A stretch of 64,000 bases of DNA, from NCBI GenBank assembly GCA_932521025.1, contig OW051472.1, positions 3,844,001 through 3,908,000 on the forward strand. Direction: 5' to 3'. A program made the position numbers and the translations under genes. The notes beneath the pieces were generated by a model. The model was given only the letters and a program-made list of their open reading frames with translations, made no database searches and was not told the origin of the DNA. Of this stretch, positions 1-11,270 are shown in pieces; position 1 is the first letter of the stretch, and the number at the start of each line of letters is the position of its first letter. This stretch comes from Oscheius onirici. Taxonomy: Eukaryota; Nematoda; Chromadorea; Rhabditida; Rhabditidae.

Positions 1-957
1 CCAAAAACAGGGCAGTAGGATTCGAATAATTTTCTTGTTTTCGTGGATCTGAACAAGGTAGATTTAGAAAGAATGATCTACCTGGTACTTGTTCCCAAGG
101 TTGCAGTTCTTTTCCAGATTTTTTCCTTTGAGAATATTGAAATAATACGAGGAGGAAAACAGAGTTATAGTCACCAGTTCCACTCCCAGGGGAATGTAGT
201 TTCCAAGCTAAAGTTTGTTTTAATGAAAGTTCTCTCAATAACTACAATGTAAGTGTTGACATTTTGGCTATTTCTGGCAGTCAATCCGCTCACATACAAG
301 TCGGACGAGATCGGCAGATAGACAAAAACAAGATTCATCAGAGCGGCCGCCGAGACCTGAACTGTTTTTTTCCGATAACTAATATACAATTCGCACGGAA
401 AATAGTATCAAGGCCAAACCCAGATACGGTTTCGAGTGTTTCTCGTAGTAATTTGGCCAGAGAGTCGAGACGGTTCTTTCCAATGCGAAGGAAAACCTGA
501 ATTGTTTTGTTACTCGGAGATGAACAACCAAAACATGTTAAAAGATTGAGCATGGATTCCGAAAACGGGGATGAGTTTGATGATACAGGAGAAACGGGCA
601 TTCATCACATATGAACAAGGATCTGTGCTCACTATTAATATTCTAAAGTTTCGTAGATACTTTAAGTGAACTAGACTCACCTAATCAACTGGTACACATA
701 CAATATGCAGAAGAGTGAGCTGACGTGGAAAGTCAGGTACCAGTGTGCGAAAAAGAGACACTTTGCGTTCGGATTGGCGACCCAGGATGCGCCCTAGACT
801 CTTTGTTTCGAAGAGATTTTAGTTTTACCTTTTTGTAGAGAACAATGATGGAAAGAAAGGATCCAAGGAGTCCGAGAAGCATTCGGACAATGTAGACGAC
901 TTTGAGGGAGACTGAAGCTGAGAGCTGGGCAGCTTCTAGACACAGAGCATGGTCCAT
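1..957 (-). CDS. srab-type chemoreceptor, 3' end cut by window edge
   Basis: Predicted seven-transmembrane G-protein-coupled receptor of the nematode Sra/Srab family. These are usually sensory-neuron chemoreceptors; the ligand is unknown. The start at 957 opens with MDHALCLEAAQ, matching the MSxLxExLCLEA start of the other copies here, followed by a first hydrophobic span (VVYIVRMLLGLLGSFL). Further exons toward position 1 include the ENKK-I-I-x-LLPCF stretch that precedes transmembrane segment 6 in its neighbours. The last exon lies outside the window. An upstream in-frame Met at 1062 is less likely, because the family start is at 957. It is the most downstream member of a head-to-tail minus-strand array. 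Confidence 0.7.
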
Positions 958-1295
958 TCTTGATATTATCTGAAGAAGAAATCTTCTAGATACAGTAAAC
1001 GTTGATGAGTAGAAAGATCTGCTATGATGTGAGCTTATTCTCTCGCAAGACAAGAAGTCCAATTATCGACGATCCCCGATGAAAGTCATCTAATTCAACT
1101 TGTTCTTCTCTTTTCCCGTCTATAACTAATTTATTTCGACTTGTCTCTGTCTATTTCATCATTGAAAAAACGCCACGTGATCAAGGGAGGAGCCGGTTAA
1201 TATAAGCAACTTCTTATTGTTGTAAGAGCTTTGGTCGGTCTTATCAGATCAGGCGACCAGTTTTTAAACGGAAGCAGAGCATCAAACAATTTACT
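958..1295. other. intergenic, nothing recognised
   Basis: The gap between two array members is AT-rich. I see no reading frame or repeat I can support. Confidence 0.5.
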
Positions 1296-2611
1296 TTATA
1301 AGTTTTTAGGCCGGTCTCTCGGCTCATATGAATTAAATATATCATTCAGTTGACTGAAATACATATCCGTGACGGTCATCGTGTCAAAAACTTGGATATT
1401 CCGTCGTCTGGACTGGAGAAACACGATGAAAGGTAGGACGACAGAGTAGGTCATGGCCTGGGAAATACATTCCACCCAGATCAGATTCGTGACCAAGTCG
1501 AAGTGGTTCAGCTAAGAACACTATGCAGTTATTAAGAAAAAGGTTACCATAGGTAGAATGGTCAGCAGTCCGTAGCTAAAAATGCTAAAGGAGAAATGAC
1601 AGACAAAGCAAGGGAACAACGTTCGGATGACCTTGAGATTCTCCGAGATCTACAACATTTTGTTTTATTTAGTCACATAGGAATGTACCTGATACTTGCC
1701 TCCTAGCGCAGTGCCATTCTCTGTCTGTCTGTTCTTCTTCAAGTTTATTCGATAAGTGACGGCGAATATTGTGATTGTTAGCAGTTCGACACTGAACGGA
1801 ACGTAGTTGATTATCTAAGCATTGACCATATTACTCAAACCAACTAGATACCCCGTAAGTGTTCATGTTCTGGGCATTTTTGGAAGTGAGCACACTGACG
1901 TAGAAGTTGGCTTTTATTGGGTGGTACATGGCAAAGTAATCCATTCCGAAGGCGGCAACAATCTGAGAAAAAAGCTTTTAAAGTGAAAGAAGCGTACTGT
2001 CAGGAAAATTAGAAGTATGGCCAACGTTGGTTTCCGTATCTTTTCGTAGGCTCTCGGATAGAATGTGGACAGGGCTCTTTCGAGAGAAAAACTGAAAAGT
2101 GCTTTGAGTCATTCTCTGTTCTAATGAACCTGAACATGTTGAAGCTCTGTAAATGAATTCCAGCTCCGGGAAAGAGTCGGATGAGACAGGCAAAACGAGC
2201 ATCGAATGCATAAAAACAGGGATCGGAACTCGGTAACGAGGATCTAAATTGGGATGGAAAAAGTTCTCAAGGATTGACTCACCGTACAAGTTGGAAGATG
2301 TACATGAGAGAAAAGAAGGCACTGACGTGAAAAGCAAAATACATGTGAGCTGAAAGAACTTGTTGAGAAGAACCAAGAAACGAACCTAAATATAACAACT
2401 TTCCGTTCGGATGAGGTATCCAGCCCGCTCCCTAAAAATACTGTTTCTATACAAAAAAAACTGACGGTCAAACCTTCTTCTGAAGGAGAAAAATGATGCA
2501 GAAGGCGCCAAGAAGTCCCAGAACGATTCGAATTGAAAAAATGACTTTGAGCATCAGAGACGAAGAGACATGGGCTGCTTCTAGACACAGTTCGGGAGTC
2601 AGGGCCGACAT
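1296..2611 (-). CDS. srab-type chemoreceptor
   Basis: Seven-transmembrane chemoreceptor of the Srab family, apparently complete. Exon 1 starts at 2611 (MSALTPELCLEAA) and carries the first span. The next exons encode the family signature GWIPHPNGKLLYL, then a span beginning AHMYFAFHVSAFF. The final exon ends at 1296 with a last span (TYSVVLPFIVFL) and a short charged tail containing SRRR. Introns are short and begin with GT. In the last exon the reading frame is open where two other array copies are shifted. Assigned by comparison among the tandem copies and by family knowledge; the ligand cannot be inferred. Confidence 0.75.
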
Positions 2612-2975
2612 CTGAACTGTTTCTAATGCAAATATATGGAAACGACGTCAAAGAATAGAACGTTCTGAACACCTGGCTCCAATTCTATTCCTGATTCAAT
2701 TGGATGTTTACGTTCGAAACTGCCATGAGTCGAACCAAATTGAAGAAAAACGAGGATTCTAGGGATGAGACAATGAGGAAAAAAGTATGTTGAATGTGTG
2801 TTGATTGAGGCCTAGAGGTAAATTGAGGACTCTCAGACGATTAGTCGTCGGTCAAAGGACAGAATCAGTTGACGTTTGGTACTCGTGAATGTGCTCGAAT
2901 ATGCACGAGAGTATAGTCCGACTTTACTGGCATAATATGTCTGAACTAATTGTGAGGCGGCAAAGAATGAAATGT

Positions 2976-3906
2976 TCAGTAAAAAGACTGTTCCAGAGGA
3001 CGAAGAGCCAATACAAACGGGGTGAGCAGTAGTGAATGTCTCCGTGTGTCCCGTGGTCGTGAGTCAAAACACAAAACAAGCCAATTAGGTCCGTTCCAGG
3101 AGTGGGGGACGAAGCTCGGGTCGGGTAAGAAATGTTCATTCGATTGAAGAGGTAGTGTAATTCGTTCGCGAAAGTGCATTTTTGAGACAGTCTCGGCGTT
3201 ATAGACGTCGACTCGACAGGTTCGTCTAGTTTTGAGAAGGATGATGAACGGAAGGACGATCGAGTAGGTCCTGAGAGATCAATTCGACAAAGACCTACTT
3301 GTGTATGAAGTTGAACTCGGGATACAATAATCAATAAAAAAAAGAGAAACTCCGTAACTGAACAAGTTAAACAGACAGTGGACGACAAAACATGGCAGAA
3401 GAATGTCTATGATTTTCTTGTTCTCAGAAATCTAAAAAGATGTCTAGACGAGCAAAACACTTGATATTTGCCTCCTAGCAGGTCGTTCATCTTGTACACT
3501 AAACGTTTCTTGTTCAGATTGTAAGTAGCGAGGAATAGAAAAAGAGTAGCACATTCGACGAAAGTCAGGAGGAATTATGTTGATGAGAAAAGACATCAGA
3601 AAAGACTTGTGCATTGCTCGCGGTTAGAAGACTGACATAGCTATTGCTTTTAATTGGAAGACACAGATCATGTTCATAGCCAGAGTGGCATCTGAAAAAA
3701 GAAAGCAATCTTTGGGCCGAGCAAAAATGAATCTTATTAGACAGTACTTTCCATCGACTTCAACTAGACGGCCAGAGAATTGCTCAAATTTTAAATCACT
3801 GTAACTTTTTTTAGTATCGATTGATCTCTGAGGGCATCATCTCTCTACATCTGCCATTTGAATACTTGAACTCTCGCAAGCCAAGCTCGTCTTCTGGAAC
3901 TGACAT
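2976..3906 (-). pseudogene. decayed srab copy with frameshift in last exon
   Basis: Pieces of the same receptor family are recognisable but do not join into one frame. A weak start (MSVPEDELGL) lies at 3906. A middle piece around 3610-3695 resembles the fourth-span exon but meets a stop. The last exon reads VFVELISQ and then, one frame over, TYSIVLPFIILLKTRR. Compared with the intact copy at 1296-2611, about 5 bases are missing near 3261-3273. The tail also runs on past the usual end to a stop at 2976. I call it a pseudogene. A sequencing error would explain the shift but not the loss of the N-terminal exons. Confidence 0.55.
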
Positions 3907-4510
3907 CTGTCTTGAAGAACATCGATTGGGATATAGCGACTCGATGGACTGAGAAAGTGACCAAATAGATTCCTAGAGAAGGATCAAGACGAGTTTGTGG
4001 TCAACGTTGCAGATCAAAGAGGGAAATATTGGAGATATGAATGGGGACGTTGTCGGTAAAGAACGGATAAAGGATTATGACAGACGACTCCAGGCTACGA
4101 AGTCGTCTGGTTTCTATTACATACCAGCCGTCTACGACGGCTTGGGGCCTGCTTCGCTCAGAAGTAAGACATAAATTCTGTCCAAGTTCTAGATTCCCTT
4201 TCAAATCTTCTGATCCTTTGACAAAACCTAACTTCTCATGACTCATTCTCACTCCAAGTACAAAAATAATTATCTTATCTTGACAATTTCTGAATTGTTT
4301 AGTCCCGGGAGCAAGGACTAAACATCCCGGGGATGTTTAGTCACCCTGCCATTGCGCTTTAGTAGCAGAGAGAGATCTTCCCTTTATGTCTTGCCCTCTG
4401 AGGTTTAACTTCAGGCATGCAAAACAGGCTACACAAGAATCGATCGAGAAGTGGAAAACATTCTTTTCAAAGAAGAATAAAATCAAAACATAAAATTGCA
4501 TACTTTTTTC
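3907..4510. other. intergenic with a short perfect palindrome
   Basis: No gene recognised. An open frame at 4001-4252 on the minus strand matches nothing I know and has no receptor features. The palindrome at 4316-4342 is listed separately. Confidence 0.4.
4316..4342. repeat. perfect 13-bp inverted repeat
   Basis: GACTAAACATCCC (4316-4328) is followed by one base and its exact reverse complement (4330-4342). Just upstream, TTTAGTCC (about 4299) and GGACTAAA form a second overlapping pairing, so the DNA can adopt alternative hairpins. Function unknown; it may be the remains of a small foldback element. Confidence 0.7.
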
Positions 4511-5855
4511 TCATTCAAATCTCCGAAACGTGTCGAACTGCTTATTGAGCTGGAGGAAATAGACGTTTGTTGTTGCGTGACTATCAAGCGTCGCAACTTT
4601 TGTACTTTTCTTAGTTTTCCAGTAAAGCAAAGGCGGAAGGACAAAGGCGTAGCATTGGGCCTGAGAGAAGATCTCCGTCCAGATGATGGCAGTGATCGAG
4701 TCGAATCTCGAAAAGAACTGAAAGGGGTGTTGTATCACAGAATATCAAACCGCAGGGTAGAGAAACAATCCGAAGTAACTAAAGGAATTTAGGGCGAAGT
4801 GGACTATAAAGCACGGGAGCAGTGTTCGAATTATTTTTTTGTTCTCAGCAATCTGAAAAAAGTTATCCAAATTGTCAATATTTCCAGTCTTTGTCAGTCT
4901 TTTAGAATTTGCCCACGGGTTCGAGTATATTTTAAAGGATTGTGTTCATGTACGATACCTAATCTTAAAAAACTCCGTACCTGGTATTTGTCACCCAATA
5001 TACGTCCCTCTAGCTTCTTCTCAACGTTGACAGAGTAGATGAGAAAGAACATACTGACTGTCAGAAACTCGACTCCAAACGGAATATAGTTTGCGTACTA
5101 AAACTGTTTTTCCTTCGCTTTAAAATAAGGTTGTCTGACCTGATAACTGGATGCATTACTGGCGTTCTTTACGGACAATCCACTGACGAAAGTATTTGGA
5201 GGAGTAGGAAGAAAGGAACAGAAAAAGTCCATCAGTACTGCTACGGACACCTCAACCAAGTTATTTTAATCTAAGTATCTCTTACCGCCAAGATGACTAA
5301 AACTATTCCAAAATATGGCTTCGTATAAGTCTCGTAGTACGCCGAGAACAAGGTGGCTATACTCCTCTCAAACGCGAAAGCAAACATTGTGAAAGACTGT
5401 GCATGGATTCCTGCAACGGCTGAGAAGCAATTAATAGTAATTACCAAGACTTACCAATTAGACGAAGGAAACAAGACCATCGGGCATCAAAGACGTGAAA
5501 ACAAGGGTCCTCAGACTGTGTGGCTCCTCTGAAAGTGAACTAACTGAACCCAATCGAAATCAACTCACTTGATGACCTGAAAAGTGTACAATCCGAAGAA
5601 GGATATGCTGTTGTGAAAAGTGAAGTAGATGTGAGCATTGTACAGAACTTTGGCACTGGGATTAGCCAGCCAGGTACTGCTCTGAACTTGCTTAAGAGCT
5701 TCAGTGGAAAGACTCACTCTGTGCTTGTGCCAGATGAGAACTGAAAAGGTGCCCACCAGACCGAATAGTCCTTTAACACAAAACATAATTCGAGGAGTAG
5801 TGGCATTTGCAATCTGGACGGCTTCGCGACAGAGACTTTCTGATAGGTTGGACAT
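4511..5855 (-). CDS. srab-type chemoreceptor
   Basis: Complete-looking Srab-family receptor. Exon 1 starts at 5855 with MSNLSESLCREA and a first span (FCVKGLFGLVGTFSVLIW). The family motif appears as TWLANPSAKVLYNAHIYFTFH. An intron of about 36 bp between the first span and this motif (GTGAGTC...TTCAG) has no stop, so it reads through as if coding. The last exon is open through IIWTEIFSQAQCYAFVLPPLL to a stop at 4511. The cytoplasmic tail is short and charged. Seven-span topology and chemoreceptor role come from family knowledge. Confidence 0.72.
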
Positions 5856-5974
5856 GTGTGTAAGTGAATGTCTGAATCAGAGAAAAGGTGAGAACATCCG
5901 ATCAGGCGGTAAAGTGGGAATGTCGTTTTGGATGAGTGCGTGTGAATGAATGACGGATAGACAAACAGAACTTT

Positions 5975-7319
5975 TATTCAGCATTGAATATTCTTCTGAG
6001 ATTGTCGAAATGAGCCTGGGTGGCCTGAGCGGCATCTTGACTCTCAACCTGGTATCGTTTTCTCATAGAGAAAACCAGAACCCATGGCATGAAAAGGCCA
6101 TAGTTTTGGGCTTGGCCTATAAGTTCGGTGAACCAGGTGGTCGTGAGCGTGTCACTGTCTTTCAGAATCTAAGTTTTCCCTTTAAAAGTAGCCTGAAAAG
6201 AACTCACAAAGGGAAAAATTGTGAGAAAGAAGTAGCCGAAAATGTTGAGGATGAAATGAAGAAGGAAGCACGGAAAGAGAACACGTATGATCTTCTTGTT
6301 TTCTGACACCTGCAGAATACTGTAGCTTTTGAAAGAAGTCTGAATACCTGATATTTGTTGCCCAGATCACCGTCTTTCTCCTTTTTCATGTTGATTAAAT
6401 AGGTGAGCATAAATACCGTGATAGTCATCAATTCCACAAACAGACAAATGTTGACAGCATACTGAAACCTAGCTCAAAAACCCAGTCTGGAGTACCTGAA
6501 ATGTGGAGCGATTATCCCCTTGGCGAACAGTCAATCCAGCCACGTAGCTGTTCTCAGAAATTGGCAGAAAATAACAGACGAGATCCATCACCAAGACGGA
6601 AATAATCTGAAGTGAAGTATTAGGTGAATAACGGAATGAGCCTACAGACAAAATAACGAAGAAAATGGCCAAATAGGGTCTTGAAATTCGCTCGTAGCGT
6701 TGAGAAAAGGCAGTGGAGATGGCCCTTTCGAGAGCAAAACACAGCATGTTGAAGGATTGAGCATGGACGGCTACGACCGGAATCAAACGAATCAGACAAG
6801 AAAGTCGGGCGTTGTAGACGTTGAAACACGGGTCGGTAATTGGAAGAAAATACCTAAACTGACATTAATCTCTCTACTACTGAAGCGCAATGATGTCTGT
6901 GGTGGACTTTGCGTTTGTGAGTGTTTGTCCGAGTAAGTTATGTTTTGTCAAGAGATTAAACAAATTGGATTGAACAATTCTTGTACGTACTGCTGAGCGC
7001 CTCGTAGTAGGCGGCTGGTTTAAACTTAAAATGAATCTAACCTTATCAATTGCAAGCTGTAAACAATGGGAAAGAAGAGACTGGCGTGGAAGGAAAAGTA
7101 AAGATGACACTTGTAGAGCAGCGAGGCATTCGGGTTGGGAATCCAGAAACTACTCTGAAAATTTCTATTAAAGGGAAAGTAACTTCTATACCCTTTGTTT
7201 GTACCAAATAAAAACACTGAACGATCCTCCAACAGTTTCATGAAATAGATGAGTCGAATAGATGTGGCAGATGCCAGTTTGGTTGACTCGATGCAGAGTC
7301 CGAGTTCCGGTGAAGACAT
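5975..7319 (-). CDS. srab-type chemoreceptor
   Basis: Complete-looking Srab-family receptor starting at 7319 (MSSPELGLCIESTK). The motif FWIPNPNASLLYKCHLYFSFH follows exon 1. A later exon carries FNMLCFALERAISTAF, the E-R motif after the third span that is typical of Sra-superfamily receptors. Another carries VLMDLVCYFLPISENSYVAGL. The last exon reads WFTELIGQAQNYGLFMPWV and ends LRRIFNAE with a stop at 5975-5977. It shares exon layout with the neighbouring copies. The window shows no promoter element I can name. Confidence 0.75.
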
Positions 7320-8193
7320 TCATTTTCTGCAAACGCTTTTGAATTTCTAACAAAAACAGGTAAATGAAATGAGAAAATGGAATAACTTCCGGGTCTCTAG
7401 AATTGTATTGAATTGCGAGAAACCCCGGTCACGATGACCTTTACATTTTCCAGATGAAATGACTCCAGTCTGGATTAGGATCAAAAGAAATATTAATTAA
7501 AAAACCAAAAGACTCTAGAAACTTCTATATTTCAAGAGAGAACCAATGAGCAAAGAAAACCAATTTTATCCCACCCCGGAGGCTACCACACATAAACACT
7601 GGGAATCTGTAGGCGGAGTTCGAGTGGAAGTTCTTGTAATCTCTTTCATTTGGAGGAAGATATCTGCATTGTTGGGAGGAAGATTAGAAAATGGGATGTA
7701 GCGGAAGGGCGACGCTCACACAAGAAAGGTCAAAATGGATGCATCATGCTTTGAGCAGATTCTACTTTCCATACTTCGAACAATTGCTCGAAATGTCGGT
7801 TTGTATCGGCTTCTTCAATTCCAGAATTTACACTCTCCTGTTCTTTCTCGTCTGCCAAAAGACATTCCAGGGCAAAATGATTATATCTGAGCCTGGGAAA
7901 ACTACTCGAACCAGGCAGCAGTGGTGATGAATTCGAACCTTGGTTTCAGCTGGAAGAGACGTTTTCAAGGTAATCGAATGAGGCAGACCTATGTGTACAT
8001 TTCCATGCCACCTGGACATAATTTTTGATTAGAAATAGCTAGAGACCTCGTCAAAAAAAAAGATGATAAAACTCAACGAGCTCAACTTGAATTCGCGCCA
8101 AATCCCAACCGCGCCTGTGCGGTCTCGTCAGGAACTACCGTAACCCCAGACCAGCTTCTTTGAAGCTGGCATTTCTTTGTGTTGCTGATATTA
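7320..8193. other. intergenic, nothing recognised
   Basis: Gap upstream of the receptor at 5975-7319. A plus-strand open frame at 7691-7927 has no recognisable domain and no splice context, so I do not call it a gene. Confidence 0.4.
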
Positions 8194-8505
8194 TAGTCGA
8201 TTCCAAAAAAATGGTGTATAATTCAAACCGGCCCGCCAAGAAATTCGCGGGAATTTGAACGCTCAAAAATATACCTTATTTTTTTCCAGCTTAGCTATTT
8301 TTTTATGTAGCCAATAATAATCTGAATTGTTGCATTCTTCGCGTAGTAAAGTGTACATTCTACTATTCTTGAAACCGAAAACGAGCAAAAATAGGCCGAG
8401 AAACGATGAAAGCAAAACTAACATCTTCCCAATTGAATTTTCTGCGTTCAAATTCCCGCGAATTTCTTATTTGAATTATGCACCATTTTTTTTTGGAATC
8501 GACTA
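8194..8505. mobile_element. foldback element (MITE-like), TA-flanked
   Basis: The two ends are near-perfect inverted repeats of about 65 bp. The left arm begins TAGTCGATTCC (8194) and includes AAATTCGCGGGAATTTGAACGC. The right arm is its reverse complement, ending GGAATCGACTA (8505). TA dinucleotides flank both ends, as in Tc1/mariner-type insertions. The interior has one minus-strand open frame (8263-8451) that is probably incidental. Size, ends and TA flanks fit a non-autonomous miniature element. Its terminal TAGTC is shared with the element at 21649-22645. Confidence 0.75.
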
Positions 8506-9341
8506 TACCTTGTGTGACGTAGTTCATTTCAGTTTGTTATCCAATTTCTCTCCAACCTTTTGCTTCCAAAACTACTTACCTATTTGTTTAGCACCAAATA
8601 AACATATAAAAACTATCTTTCTCTTCTTCTTCTTCTTCTAAGCTCTTCGAATAGTGTCGCAACACACAACACTCCACCACGGAGTGAGCAAGAAGAGCCT
8701 GGCTGCCTTTGGTCGCCAGAGAGCTGTCGGACAGAACCCAGAAGAACGGCTGAAAAAAGCTGGCCGCGTCTTCTGGCCCCTCTTCTAGATAAGTTGCTTT
8801 GTTTCCTTCTACATATAGTAGTTTTATGGCAGATGGCAAAACCCACCCCGCTGCCTGAAGAGGATGGGAGTTCCGGCCGCGGCTGTCGATCTGTAGCACC
8901 AGGCTGTAGAGATGGAGAGGACGAGGAAGAAGGAAAAGAGGGCCTACTCGCTACTCAACGGAGGAGGACGACCAAGAGGAGGAGATGAAAAATGAAAAAC
9001 AAAAAGGAACACAAGATGAGAAGGAGACGCCGCACTCTCGCCCAGATCTTTTTGATCAAGTAAGTTTCCTATGTCTCAAGCGGAAGCACTATGAAAGGGG
9101 TTCCGACAAAAAGACTTCTACTCTCATTTTCCAGTGTAGTCGAAGAATTCGAGGTAGCTTTTAAGAGAACAAAAAACTAAAACAATTAAAAACATAAAAG
9201 TTTTGCATTTATTTATTAAAATTCCATGTAAAAAATTTTTAAAAGTTGGTAATCCTGGAACTTTGCTGAGAGAACCTCATAACGACAGAAAGTCTTCTGC
9301 AAAATGTAGGTTCTTTCATCTCTACCACAACTCTTCTTCCA
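8506..9341. other. intergenic, low-complexity stretch
   Basis: Contains TTCTTC- and GAGGA-rich low-complexity sequence (8617-8640, 8910-8990). This produces Glu/Arg-rich open frames on both strands with no recognisable domain. Nothing supported as a gene. Confidence 0.4.
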
Positions 9342-10264
9342 GTGCCAAATACAGTCCTGCTAATAATTATTGATCCTTTTGACCATAACTTTTTTTCTGA
9401 AAGAGATATCGACAATCGGCTTACTGGGCTCCACTTCTCTACAGCAGATTTCGGCTTTGACATGTTCTGTAACTATTTAGAGCTCGTCAAGCCCTTTCCG
9501 ACGCATTTTGAAAATTTGAATTTGGTTCATTCTGCTCTTTGGGGACGAGGACGGGCTCCCTTCCCGGATGAAAAGCTCTTCAACGCCTTCTACCTGGTGA
9601 TTGAACTGGGTAAGAAATCTCTTTTCTGTCTCAACCTTTCTATCATATTATCGATAGAAATCCGCTGATGAATTCACATCCGGTATTGTTTTCAGCGGTC
9701 GGACATGTAGCTGACCGACTGGGTGAACTGAAGGATGAGGATCCGACTTCCTTCATCGGCCGCGTCTCCTGCATGATCACCCGTGCCGTCTACGACTACA
9801 ACTAGGCTGGACTGCTTCATCGCGATGTCAAGCCGAGGAGCACGGGGATGTTGGAACAGCGAGCCCCCATGCTGTTGTACGATGTGAGCATGTGTTGTCG
9901 CTGGTTGGATCCGAATGAAAAGCATCGTCTGCCGCGCAGCAACGTCCCATTTCGCGGCACTGACGAATGGTCGTCCTTTCGCTCGGAGCTCGGCTTCGAG
10001 CAGGGCCGTGTCGATGATCTCTACTACGTTCTTCACGTCTACAACAAGCTGACAAATATCTGCTGCGACATTCCGCAGGCCTGGTCCAAGTGGGGAAATG
10101 ATGCAGAGAATCCGCCAGAGAACGTCTGCACCGAAATGCGTTTGCTACTCAAGAGTGACTTCGGATCAACGACGACCCGTCTAGGGATGTGGATATGGCT
10201 ACTTTCTGGGACTGCGAGAAGGGCTGCGAATTCGGCTACGGCGATATGTAGGCATTTTAGCTAA
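9342..10264 (+). pseudogene. decayed CK1/TTBK-family kinase
   Basis: Recognisable pieces of a casein-kinase-1/tau-tubulin-kinase-like domain, a family expanded in nematodes. An exon ends in FYLVIELG, the hinge strand. After a short intron comes the segment leading to GLLHRDVKP, the catalytic loop, at about 9806-9835. Then NVPFRGTDEW and QGRVDDLYYVL match the activation segment and the following helix of CK1-type kinases. An in-frame TAG lies at 9803-9805, just before the catalytic loop. The DFG position reads DVS, so metal binding is also lost. The N-lobe with the ATP-binding lysine is not recognisable. Without the TAG it could be a pseudokinase. Confidence 0.6.
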
Positions 10265-11270
10265 TAAAGATATTTGCTACGTTTCTTGTCAGTATGCGAC
10301 ATCGAGCCTGTGAACAGTCTTGTATTTTTCAGCAGTATATTTTCTAGACCAAAAAAACTGAGAACACGTAAAAACATAAGATTTAATGATCTGTTCTATT
10401 GGTTCTCTTGAAGTCTCAATCAGGCAGATAGAACTATCTCCCGTTCCCCTGCCCCCAAAACAAGAATCAGCTGAAAAGTCCATATCTTTCAAAACTGATG
10501 CTTTTTATACTGAAATGATAACGGGCCTTATAACATCCGGCTCAACGGAAAGCAGAGTCTCCGGCGATGGCCTTCGTTCTTCTTGAAGATTTGCTTTTCG
10601 GGATCGGCAAAACAGTTGTTTGAGATCTGTAGGTTGGTAAAGGCTTGATGGTTACGAGTTAAGGTGAAAATCAGTTATCAGAGGAAAGGAAATCCACGAC
10701 ATACGGCGCGAGATTGTTGTCTCTGATCATAGCATTAAACATCCAATAGTCGTTCAAGTGCTTGCAACGTTTTTCGGCTAGCGAGCAACTTCATTCCTAT
10801 ATGAGACTGAGAAGAGATCTGGCAAGGAACGAAACGACACCGAGCAATTCAGCTGGAAGAAGGGCTTCAGAAGGATCCACTGCAACTTTTATGTTTATTG
10901 TTTAAGGAAGAGTCCTACTCGCTCTTGTTCATCATGCAGTCCGAAGGAGTTATGGCCAAAACTGTTTTGATCGAAACTTAAAAGGTTCAGTGTTCTCAGA
11001 TGATGAGATATCCAGGCCTTGAATATAGCCTATTAATTCCGCCTAACGTAGACCTACATTTTGAAAAAAGATCCGTCGATTTCGATGAAAGTGAAAGAAG
11101 TTATGGGTAGTGAGAGAAAGACACCTACCTCTCGACCTAATACCATTAAAACATAATAAACTGCCCCTTTCTCTCTCTTTTTTTTTCAATTCATTGACCT
11201 GATTAACTAGATATGAGTCGACGTGCTTTCCAACAAAGTAATCTCACTTTATGTACAAGACTTCTCATAG
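10265..11270. other. gap with possible unassigned minus-strand exons
   Basis: No gene can be assembled. On the minus strand, open stretches at about 10676-10790 (CKHLNDYWMFNAMIRDN) and 10560-10625 (FADPEKQIFKKNEGHRR, preceded by an acceptor-like CTACAG) look protein-like. They may be exons or relics of an unrecognised gene. 11000-11270 holds nothing I can name. Confidence 0.3.

Noticed and set aside
8263..8451. 62-codon minus-strand open frame with a hydrophobic start
   Set aside because: It lies entirely within the foldback element between its arms and has no splice or start context. It is most likely a by-product of the repeat.
8588..8990. Glu/Arg-rich open frames on both strands
   Set aside because: They come from TTCTTC/GAGGA low-complexity sequence and show no domain.
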